48,985 bases of DNA, from assembly GCA_036260805.1 (NCBI GenBank), contig DATALZ010000028.1, forward strand, positions 1 to 48,985, read 5' to 3'. A model generated the notes under the pieces. It made no database searches. It was not told the origin of the DNA and saw only the letters and a list, made by a program, of their open reading frames with translations. Positions 42,686 to 48,985 of the stretch are shown piece by piece. The stretch is from Thermocaproicibacter sp036260805 (GTDB taxonomy: Bacteria > Bacillota > Clostridia > Oscillospirales > Acutalibacteraceae). The position numbers and the translations under genes are program-made. Positions within the stretch are counted from its first letter, which is position 1, and each line of letters starts with the position of its first letter.

Positions 42686-43615
42686 ATGCCTGGTCTAATT
42701 GTTTTTCTGGTTTTATTTGTCTTTATTATTCTGGTTGTGATTGCAAATATCAAGGTGGTTCCGCAGGCTCATGCTTACGTGATTGAGCGTCTTGGCGCTT
42801 ATCAGTCAACTTGGGATACGGGCCTTCACTTCAAGGTACCGTTCATCGACAAGATTTCGAAAAAGGTTTCCCTGAAGGAGCAGGTTATCGATTATCCGCC
42901 TCAGCCCGTTATCACGAAAGATAACGTAACCATGCAGATTGACACGGTTGTCTATTTTCAGGTCACGGACCCGAAGCTGTATACATACGGCGTGGAACGC
43001 CCGCTTTCCGCAATTGAAAATTTAACGGCAACCACACTGAGAAACATTATCGGTGAACTTGAGCTTGACCATACGCTCACTTCACGCGACGTCATCAATG
43101 TTAAAATCCGTACGGTTCTGGATGAAGCCACAGACGCCTGGGGCATTAAGGTGAACCGTGTTGAACTGAAGAACATTATCCCACCGCGCGAGATTCAGGA
43201 AGCCATGGAGAAACAGATGAAGGCGGAGCGGGAACGCCGCGCACAGATTACGACTGCCGAAGGTGAAAAGAGCAGCGCCATTCTTGTTGCAGAAGGCGAA
43301 AAGGAATCTGCTATCCTTCGCGCCGACGCAGCCAAGGAAACAAAAATCCTTGAAGCACAGGGCGAAGCAGAGGCTCTCACCATGGTACAGCAGGCTCTTG
43401 CAAACAGCTTAAAATTACTGAATGAGGCGAACCCAAGCGAAAGTGTAATTGCTCTGAAGAGTCTCGAAGCATTCGGCAAGGCTGCAAACGGCAAGGCAAC
43501 CAAAATTATTATTCCTTCCCAGATTCAGTCTCTTGCTGGTCTGGCAACATCCCTGAAAGAACTTGTTGTGGATGATGTTCCGAAAAGCGAAGAGACCGGA
43601 AAACAGCAGAAGTAA
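42686..43615 (+). CDS. SPFH/Band 7 domain protein (stomatin/QmcA-like)
   Basis: A 309-residue flotillin-like scaffold with one N-terminal membrane helix (LIVFLVLFVFIILVVIAN). The SPFH domain reads VPQAHAYVIERLGAYQSTWDTG through WGIKVNRVELKNIIPPREIQ. A long Ala/Glu coiled coil (~175-245) drives oligomerisation. It starts 17 nt after nfeD behind AAGGAGG. The pair forms a conserved operon. No substrate is implied. Confidence 0.92.
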   Translation: MPGLIVFLVLFVFIILVVIANIKVVPQAHAYVIERLGAYQSTWDTGLHFKVPFIDKISKKVSLKEQVIDYPPQPVITKDNVTMQIDTVVYFQVTDPKLYTYGVERPLSAIENLTATTLRNIIGELELDHTLTSRDVINVKIRTVLDEATDAWGIKVNRVELKNIIPPREIQEAMEKQMKAERERRAQITTAEGEKSSAILVAEGEKESAILRADAAKETKILEAQGEAEALTMVQQALANSLKLLNEANPSESVIALKSLEAFGKAANGKATKIIIPSQIQSLAGLATSLKELVVDDVPKSEETGKQQK

Positions 43616-43691
43616 TGAAAATTCTGCCCATGGTTCACAAATTCTCTACACAGTTAATTAATGAAATTAATGCATAACGAATTCTTAACTC

Positions 43692-43720
43692 TTGCAATTT
43701 AATCCACAATCACCTAAAAT
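43692..43720 (+). promoter_or_regulatory. Promoter of the purine operon leader
   Basis: TTGCAA (43692-43697) and TAAAAT (43715-43720) are 17 nt apart; transcription would start near 43727. The 43616-43691 stretch before it holds only AT-rich sequence. Confidence 0.65.
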
Positions 43721-43726
43721 ATATAA

Positions 43727-43853
43727 TATAGATGATTGCGGAAACGGATCCCGCGGACGGTTCCCGCCGAAATACTTCGGTTTACCAAACCCGTGGGCAG
43801 GCTGGGCCGAAATTCAGCAGGCCGCGTCATAAATAGGCGCGGCCTGTTTTTTT
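43727..43853 (+). ncRNA. Structured leader RNA upstream of purE (class unassigned)
   Basis: A GC-rich stretch from about 43733 to the terminator at 43853, sharply different from the AT-rich promoter before it. It can fold into CCGAA/TTCGG and GGTTT/AAACC hairpins inside a longer irregular stem (CCCGCC with GGC-U-GGG). The segment CUGGGC near 43801-43806 recalls the ZTP riboswitch signature, but the rest of that motif does not match. The position before purE suits a purine-sensing attenuator, or a free-standing RNA such as 6S RNA, which has been found beside pur genes. Class not assigned. Confidence 0.5.
43818..43853 (+). terminator. Attenuator/terminator in the purE leader
   Basis: CAGGCCGCG (43818-43826) pairs exactly with CGCGGCCTG (43838-43846), 11-nt loop, then seven T residues. 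It lies ~104 nt before the purE start codon, so the operon must be read through or started separately. Confidence 0.88.
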
Positions 43854-43867
43854 GTGGCGTAAAGCAT

Positions 43868-43917
43868 AGCATACCCCGCGGAAGCGCATATTACATGAGG
43901 AATGTGCGGGGTATGCT
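43868..43917 (+). promoter_or_regulatory. Second perfect stem between terminator and purE
   Basis: AGCATACCCCGC (43868-43879) pairs with GCGGGGTATGCT (43906-43917), 12 bp, with a 26-nt loop that can form an inner CGCAT/ATGTGCG stem. It has no T run and ends 40 nt before the purE ATG. It may be a further regulatory domain or mRNA stabiliser. Confidence 0.6.
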
Positions 43918-43956
43918 TCGTTTCGGCAGTTTCCCAAGTACAAAGGAGTGGTAACA

Positions 43957-44463
43957 ATGTCCGATCAGAAAAAAGTTGCAGTAATAATGGGCAGTGACAG
44001 CGATTTCCCTGTGGTATCTGCCGCAGTAAAAAAGCTGAAGTCCTTCGGAATTCCGGTAGAAACGCACGTCATGTCTGCGCATAGGACTCCGCAGGCTGCC
44101 GCTGCATTTTCCGCTTCAGCCGCTGAAAACGGCTTCGGTGTTATTATTGCAGCCGCCGGCAAAGCAGCACACTTGGCGGGCGTACTGGCAGCCGGGACAA
44201 CCCTGCCGGTCATCGGTATTCCAATGAAGTCGTCTACACTGGACGGACTGGACGCGCTTCTGGCAACGGTGCAGATGCCAAGCGGAATCCCTGTTGCCAC
44301 AGTAGCAATTGACGGTGCTGAGAATGCTGCAATCCTCGCCGCACAGATTCTTGCATTGAGCGATGCTTCTCTTGCAGTAAAGCTCAGAGACATGAAGAAA
44401 CAGATGGCAGAAAAAGTAGCGGCAAAAGATCAGGCAATTCAGGCAGAAGCAGAAAAGCTCTGA
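43957..44463 (+). CDS. purE: N5-carboxyaminoimidazole ribonucleotide mutase
   Basis: A 168-residue enzyme moving the carboxyl group of N5-CAIR to give CAIR in purine synthesis. MGSDSDFPV (11-19), MSAHRTP (39-45) and GKAAHLAGV (68-76) are the active-site segments. The ATG at 43957 has AGGAG 8 nt upstream; a GTG at 43948 is in frame. First gene of the purE-M-N-O-AICARFT-D operon. No purK is visible next to it, so the class I or II reaction cannot be settled from context. Confidence 0.95.
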   Translation: MSDQKKVAVIMGSDSDFPVVSAAVKKLKSFGIPVETHVMSAHRTPQAAAAFSASAAENGFGVIIAAAGKAAHLAGVLAAGTTLPVIGIPMKSSTLDGLDALLATVQMPSGIPVATVAIDGAENAAILAAQILALSDASLAVKLRDMKKQMAEKVAAKDQAIQAEAEKL

Positions 44464-44483
44464 AAATAACGGAGGGAAAACGG

Positions 44484-45518
44484 ATGAAAAGTTTCAGCGA
44501 AAGTTATAAAGCCGCCGGAGTAGATGTTACCGCTGGCTATAAGGCAGTAGAACTGATGAAAAGCCATGTGGAGCGGACAAAGATTCCGGGCGTTGTTTCT
44601 GGAATCGGCGGGTTCGGCGGATTGTTTCAGCCGGATCTTTCCGGGATGAAGACACCTGTCTTTGTCAGTGGAACCGACGGTGTGGGAACCAAACTGAAAA
44701 TCGCTTTTTTAATGGGCAAGCACGACACGGTGGGAATTGACTGTGTAGCCATGTGCGTAAACGACGTTGTCTGCTGCGGAGCCAAGCCTCTGTTTTTCCT
44801 CGATTATCTGGCAGTGGGGAAGAATCATCCGGAGATGATTGCGGATATCGTCAGCGGTGTTGCAGAAGGCTGCGTTCAGGCTGGATGCGCGCTGGTGGGC
44901 GGTGAAACTGCTGAAATGCCGGGCTTTTACCCTGCAGATGAATATGATCTTGCCGGTTTCTCCGTTGGTATGGTCGACCGTGAACGTATTCTCGACGGCT
45001 CTCAGATTGAAGCAGGCGATGCGATTATCGGCCTGCAGTCTTCCGGGCTGCATTCCAACGGCTTTTCTCTTGTGCGCAAGGTTTTCAATGTCAGCGAGCG
45101 CAATATCGGCATGCAGATTGCTGAATTGGGCCATACGCTGGGTGAAGAACTTCTGACTCCGACCAAAATCTATGTAAAACCGGTTCTTTCCTTAATGGAG
45201 AAAGTAACTGTAAAAGCAGCTTCGCATATTACCGGCGGCGGATTCTACGAAAACGTGCCGCGTATGCTGAAAGCCGGAATAACGGCGAAAATCGAGAAAA
45301 AGGCGCTGCCGCAAATGCCGATTTTCACACTTTTACAGCACCAGGGCAATATTCCGGAACGCGATATGTACAACACATATAACATGGGCATTGGTATGTG
45401 CCTTGTTGTCCCGAAGGACGACGCCAATAAAGCGGTTCAGGAATTGAAGTCATCCGGCCAGCCGGCAGCCGTGATCGGCGAAATTACGGCAGGCGACGAG
45501 GGAGTCGTCCTATGCTGA
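44484..45518 (+). CDS. purM: Phosphoribosylformylglycinamidine cyclo-ligase (AIR synthetase)
   Basis: A 344-residue ATP-dependent enzyme closing the imidazole ring (FGAM to AIR). SGTDGVGTKLKIAF, DCVAMCVNDVVCCGAKPLFFLDYLA and ALVGGETAEMPGFY are family signatures, and HITGGGFYENVPR lies in the C-terminal half. Full length. It overlaps purN by 7 nt. Confidence 0.97.
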   Translation: MKSFSESYKAAGVDVTAGYKAVELMKSHVERTKIPGVVSGIGGFGGLFQPDLSGMKTPVFVSGTDGVGTKLKIAFLMGKHDTVGIDCVAMCVNDVVCCGAKPLFFLDYLAVGKNHPEMIADIVSGVAEGCVQAGCALVGGETAEMPGFYPADEYDLAGFSVGMVDRERILDGSQIEAGDAIIGLQSSGLHSNGFSLVRKVFNVSERNIGMQIAELGHTLGEELLTPTKIYVKPVLSLMEKVTVKAASHITGGGFYENVPRMLKAGITAKIEKKALPQMPIFTLLQHQGNIPERDMYNTYNMGIGMCLVVPKDDANKAVQELKSSGQPAAVIGEITAGDEGVVLC

Positions 45519-46162
45519 ACATAGCCGTCCTCGTGTCCGGCGGCGGGACGAATCTTCAGGCGTTGATTGACGCCCAGAGCGATGGAAAAATTAAGGAAGG
45601 CAAAATCGCGCTGGTTCTTTCCAGCAACTCAAAAGCGTATGCGTTGGAACGTGCCGGCAAAGCGGGAATCCCGACCGAAGTGCTCCTGCGCCGCAGTTTT
45701 GCCACACAGCCGGAATATGACGCAGCGCTGCTTGGCCTGTTGGCTCAGTACAAAATCAGCCTGGTTGTGCTTGCGGGCTTTATGACCATCATCAGTGAAA
45801 ATGTCGTTTCTCACTTTCAAAACAGAATCATCAATGTACACCCTTCGCTGATTCCGTCTTTCTGCGGCGAGGGGTATTACGGCCTGCGCGTCCATGAAGA
45901 AGCGCTGAAAAAAGGCGTCAGGGTAACCGGGGCAACTGTCCATTTCGTCAATGAAATCTGTGACGGCGGCCCGATTATCCTGCAGAAAGCGGTAGAAGTC
46001 CTTCCGGATGATACGCCGCAGACCCTTCAGAAACGCGTCATGGAGCAGGCGGAATGGAAGCTTCTGCCGAAGGCTGTCTCGCTTTTCTGCGAAAACAGGC
46101 TGGAAGTTGAAAATGGACTTGTAAAGATCAAGGAGGCAAATCTTGAACAAATACACAATTGA
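45512..46162 (+). CDS. purN: Phosphoribosylglycinamide formyltransferase
   Basis: A 216-residue folate-dependent enzyme formylating GAR. VLVSGGGTNLQALID is the phosphate loop. INVHPSLIPSFCG has the catalytic His, VTGATVHFVNEICDGGPII the catalytic Asp, and the Asn of the N-H-D triad precedes in INV. Overlaps purM at its start and purO at its end by 20 nt, indicating tight co-translation. Confidence 0.96.
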   Translation: MLNIAVLVSGGGTNLQALIDAQSDGKIKEGKIALVLSSNSKAYALERAGKAGIPTEVLLRRSFATQPEYDAALLGLLAQYKISLVVLAGFMTIISENVVSHFQNRIINVHPSLIPSFCGEGYYGLRVHEEALKKGVRVTGATVHFVNEICDGGPIILQKAVEVLPDDTPQTLQKRVMEQAEWKLLPKAVSLFCENRLEVENGLVKIKEANLEQIHN

Positions 46163-46865
46163 AGAGGCTCTTGGAGCAAATACTTATCCGGGCCGCGGGA
46201 TTATCCTTGGCAAAAGTGCCGACGATAACAATGCGGCAATCGCCTATTTCATTATGGGCCGCAGTGAAAACAGCCGTAACCGGATTTTCCTGGAAGACGG
46301 CAACGGAATCCGTACAGAAGCTTACGATCCTTCCAAAATGTCCGATCCATCTCTGATTATCTATTCTCCGGTTCGGGTTCTGAACCAATATACGGTCGTT
46401 ACCAACGGCGACCAGACAGATACGATATACGATTCTCTTTCTCACGGCGGTACGTTTGAGGACGCGCTTCGCACACGTACTTTTGAGCCTGATCGGCCGA
46501 ATTTCACTCCGAGAATTTCCGGTCTGGTTGAGACCGGCGAAAAATTTGCCTACCGCCTCTCCATTTTGAAAAGCGGAGACGCGGAAGGAAAATCCGTTCA
46601 GCGTTTCTTTTATGAATACAATGCTCCCACCGCAGGAGAAGGCCGCCTGATTCATACCTATATCGGCGATGGAAATCCACTGCCGTCTTTCGAGGGTGAA
46701 CCCACTCTTGTCAATGTTGAGGGCACTATCGATGAGTTCGCCCATCAGGTTTGGACAAGCCTGAACGAGGACAACAAAATTTCCTTATTCATTCGCTTTA
46801 TCAACCTGAAAACCGGATTGACGGAGACACGGATTTTTAATAAAAATATGTGCAAAAACGCGTAA
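46143..46865 (+). CDS. purO: IMP cyclohydrolase, archaeal PurO type
   Basis: A 240-residue enzyme for the last step, FAICAR to IMP, of the archaeal PurO family and unrelated to bacterial PurH N-domains. NTYPGRGIILG, YFIMGRSENSRNRIF and PNFTPRISG are characteristic. Start is TTG with AAGGAGG 6 nt upstream, overlapping purN by 20 nt. It is paired with a stand-alone AICAR formyltransferase downstream, so the two PurH activities are on separate proteins here. Confidence 0.9.
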   Translation: MNKYTIEEALGANTYPGRGIILGKSADDNNAAIAYFIMGRSENSRNRIFLEDGNGIRTEAYDPSKMSDPSLIIYSPVRVLNQYTVVTNGDQTDTIYDSLSHGGTFEDALRTRTFEPDRPNFTPRISGLVETGEKFAYRLSILKSGDAEGKSVQRFFYEYNAPTAGEGRLIHTYIGDGNPLPSFEGEPTLVNVEGTIDEFAHQVWTSLNEDNKISLFIRFINLKTGLTETRIFNKNMCKNA

Positions 46866-46928
46866 ACACAAAAATTGAAACAAAGCCGGATTACAATCCG
46901 GATGAATCGTTGACAGGAGGATTTCATT

Positions 46929-48107
46929 ATGGCGAATGAACTCATGCTGAAATACGGCTGCAACCCGAACCAAAAACCGGCCCGCATCTTTATGCAGGAC
47001 GGCGGCGAACTTCCGCTGAAGGTACTCAACGGCAGACCCGGCTACATTAATTTTCTGGATGCGTTCAACAGCTGGCAGCTGGTTAAGGAACTGAAACAGA
47101 CGACCGGACTTCCATCCGCGGCGTCTTTCAAACATGTCAGCCCGGCAGGAGCCGCCGTTGGCGTTGAACTTTCCGATACTATGAAAAAAGTTTATTTTGT
47201 AGATGACTTGGAGCTTTCTCCGCTTGCCGGTGCATATGCAATGGCGCGCGGTGCCGACCGTATGTCCTCTTACGGCGATTTTGCAGCTCTTTCCGACGTC
47301 TGCGACAAAGAGACTGCCCTTTTGCTGAAACGGGAAGTATCCGATGGCATCATTGCCCCCGGATATACCGACGAAGCTCTGGAAATTCTGAAATCAAAGC
47401 GCAAGGGTACCTATAACATTGTTCAGATCGACCCGAATTACAAGCCGGCGCCGATTGAGCACAAAGACGTTTTCGGCATTACATTTGAGCAGGGACGCAA
47501 CGAAGTCCTGATTGACGAAAATATGCTTCAGAATGTCGTTACAAAGAACAAGAATATTCCGGAAGCCGCAAAGCGCGACCTCCTGATTTCTCTGATTACG
47601 CTGAAATATACGCAGTCCAATTCTGTCTGCTATGTCAAGGACGGCAAGACTATCGGTGTCGGTGCAGGGCAGCAGTCCCGCATCCACTGCACACGTCTTG
47701 CGGGCAATAAGGCCGATGTGTGGCTTCTCCGCCAGCATCCGAAGGTTATGGGCCTGCCGTTTAAAGCGGATATCCGTCGTCCGGACCGCGACAATACCAT
47801 CGACGTTTATATTTCCGACGATTATATGGATGTTCTGGCAGACGGTACCTGGGAGCAGTTCTTTACCAGAAAGCCGGAGCCGCTTACCAGAGTTGAAAAG
47901 AAAGAATGGCTCTCCAAACAGGGCGGCGTTGCGCTCGGTTCCGATGCGTTCTTCCCGTTTGGCGACAATATTGAGCGCGCTCATAAATCCGGTGTGGCCT
48001 ATATTGCTCAGCCGGGCGGTTCCATCCGTGACGACAACGTGATTGAAACCTGCGACAAGTACGGCATTGCAATGGCGTTTACCGGCCTTCGCCTGTTCCA
48101 TCACTGA
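46929..48107 (+). CDS. AICAR formyltransferase (stand-alone, PurH C-domain type)
   Basis: A 392-residue enzyme using 10-formyl-THF to formylate AICAR. SFKHVSPAGAAVGV is the Lys-His active-site segment, YTQSNSVCYVKDGKTIGVGAGQQSR binds folate and AICAR, and SDAFFPFGDNI..AYIAQPGGS closes the site. The MGS-like IMP cyclohydrolase domain of normal PurH is absent; PurO upstream supplies that step. GGAGG precedes the ATG. Confidence 0.93.
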   Translation: MANELMLKYGCNPNQKPARIFMQDGGELPLKVLNGRPGYINFLDAFNSWQLVKELKQTTGLPSAASFKHVSPAGAAVGVELSDTMKKVYFVDDLELSPLAGAYAMARGADRMSSYGDFAALSDVCDKETALLLKREVSDGIIAPGYTDEALEILKSKRKGTYNIVQIDPNYKPAPIEHKDVFGITFEQGRNEVLIDENMLQNVVTKNKNIPEAAKRDLLISLITLKYTQSNSVCYVKDGKTIGVGAGQQSRIHCTRLAGNKADVWLLRQHPKVMGLPFKADIRRPDRDNTIDVYISDDYMDVLADGTWEQFFTRKPEPLTRVEKKEWLSKQGGVALGSDAFFPFGDNIERAHKSGVAYIAQPGGSIRDDNVIETCDKYGIAMAFTGLRLFHH

Positions 48108-48128
48108 TTTAAAAAAGGGGACGCAGTT

Positions 48129-48985
48129 ATGAAGATTCTTGTCATCGGCGGCGGCGGCCGTGAGCATGCCATCATCCGTAAATTGAAGGAAAGCCCCAAA
48201 ACAACCAAACTCTATTGCGCTCCGGGCAACGGGGGAATTGCGAAGGACGCGGAGTGCGTCTCCATTCCCGTAACGGATATTCCGGGCGTTGTGAAGTTTT
48301 CAAAAGAAAATAAAATTGACCTTGTATTTGTCGCACCGGACGACCCGCTCGCGGCTGGCATGGTGGATGAGTTGGAAAAGGCGGGCATCCGCGCGTTCGG
48401 TCCGAATGCGAAAGCAGCGGAGATCGAGAGCAGCAAGGTTTTCTCGAAGGGTTTGATGAAGAAATATCATATCCCCACGGCGGGCTATGAGGTTTTCGAC
48501 GACCCACAGAAAGCACTTGACTATATCAAGGCACAGGGCACCTATCCGGCCGTTATCAAGGCGGACGGTCTGGCTCTGGGCAAGGGCGTTATCATTGCCG
48601 CAAATTTCGAGGAAGCCAAATCCGGCATTAAGACGATTATGGAAGACAAAGTGTTCGGTGCATCCGGCAACCAGGTCGTCATTGAAGAATTCCTCACCGG
48701 ACCGGAAGTATCCGTACTTGCTTTTACAGACGGCAAATGCGTCAAGCCGATGGTTTCCTCAAAAGACCATAAACGTGCGCTTGATGACGACAAAGGCCTT
48801 AACACCGGCGGAATGGGAACCATCAGCCCGAATCCGTATTATACGCCGGAAATTGCGGAAACCTGCATGAAAACCATTTTCCTGCCGACCATCCGCGCAA
48901 TGCAGGAAGAGGGAAGGCCGTTTAAAGGCTGCCTATACTTTGGCCTGATGATTACGTCGGACGGCCCAAAGGTAATTGAATACAA
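48129..48985 (+). CDS. purD: Phosphoribosylamine-glycine ligase (partial, runs off edge)
   Basis: ATP-grasp enzyme making GAR from phosphoribosylamine. The first 285 residues are present. VIGGGGREHAI (5-15), APGNGGIAKDAE and GPNAKAAEIESSKVFSK form the N-domain. VIKADGLALGKGV is the ATP-grasp P-loop-like region, and SKDHKRALDDDKGLNTGGMG is a family signature. The 3' end is beyond the window, not damaged. Follows the AICAR formyltransferase by 21 nt. Confidence 0.96.
   Translation, partial: MKILVIGGGGREHAIIRKLKESPKTTKLYCAPGNGGIAKDAECVSIPVTDIPGVVKFSKENKIDLVFVAPDDPLAAGMVDELEKAGIRAFGPNAKAAEIESSKVFSKGLMKKYHIPTAGYEVFDDPQKALDYIKAQGTYPAVIKADGLALGKGVIIAANFEEAKSGIKTIMEDKVFGASGNQVVIEEFLTGPEVSVLAFTDGKCVKPMVSSKDHKRALDDDKGLNTGGMGTISPNPYYTPEIAETCMKTIFLPTIRAMQEEGRPFKGCLYFGLMITSDGPKVIEY

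Noticed and set aside
43733..43826. ZTP riboswitch assignment
   Set aside because: Only CUGGGC matches; the preceding CCGYC and the paired GRCGG of the pseudoknot are not found, so only an unassigned leader RNA is reported.
1..48985. CRISPR array, rRNA or tRNA genes
   Set aside because: No regularly spaced repeats and no rRNA or complete tRNA sequence were seen on either strand.

Overview
The window looks like chromosome of a low-to-mid GC Clostridia member, most likely in the Oscillospirales (Ruminococcaceae-like). The reasons are the sepF-ylmH-divIVA-ileS-lspA-rluD order, VanRS-type signalling, frequent TTG starts with strong AGGAG ribosome binding sites, and a purine operon with separate PurO and AICAR formyltransferase genes. 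The taxonomic placement is inference; no rRNA or tRNA gene was seen.

Region 1 (about 1-7700) is accessory DNA. It has a C-terminal fragment of a large serine recombinase, two overlapping intact large serine recombinases, and then a clearly AT-rich cargo of three same-strand genes. The cargo encodes an AAA/ABC-type ATPase, a small acidic-motif protein resembling a TOPRIM-like partner (4-nt overlap with the ATPase), and a membrane protein joining a predicted beta-helix domain to a two-TM potassium-channel pore. A perfect 18-bp inverted repeat follows, then a middle fragment of another recombinase reading, and a broken resident gene on the minus strand. The cargo is the best candidate here for an undescribed defence-type system. 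The two recombinase fragments break at nearly the same codon, as if an integrated circle had split its own recombinase gene.

Region 2 (about 7700-16800, minus strand) carries envelope-stress and drug-response genes. There is a VanR/VanS-like pair followed by an S11 D-Ala-D-Ala carboxypeptidase, with matching 11-bp direct repeats before both. A TetR-controlled ABC exporter and a PadR-MFS pair with visible promoters and operators complete the region.

Region 3 (about 16830-22840, minus strand) is a two-part arsenic island. The first operon is arsR-arsD-arsA-acr3-arsC. After a hairpin comes a second operon of a cysteine-bearing MarR regulator, a phosphinothricin/arsinothricin-type N-acetyltransferase, a 46-residue membrane peptide with a cysteine tail, and a SAM methyltransferase with a cysteine cluster.

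Region 4 (22900-42000, plus strand) is core chromosome. It holds a histidine phosphatase, miaB, a YlbF protein, mutS, a CPBP protease, an acetyltransferase, a HAD protein, mutL and miaA (mismatch repair interleaved with tRNA A37 modification). The division and translation block follows: membrane-fusion-like protein, yggS, sepF, ylmH, divIVA, ileS, lspA, rluD and a ComEA-like protein.

Region 5 (42100-48985, plus strand) has an NfeD/SPFH pair and then the purine operon purE-purM-purN-purO-AICAR formyltransferase-purD. The operon has a long structured leader with its own promoter, an intrinsic terminator and a second perfect stem. purD runs off the right edge.
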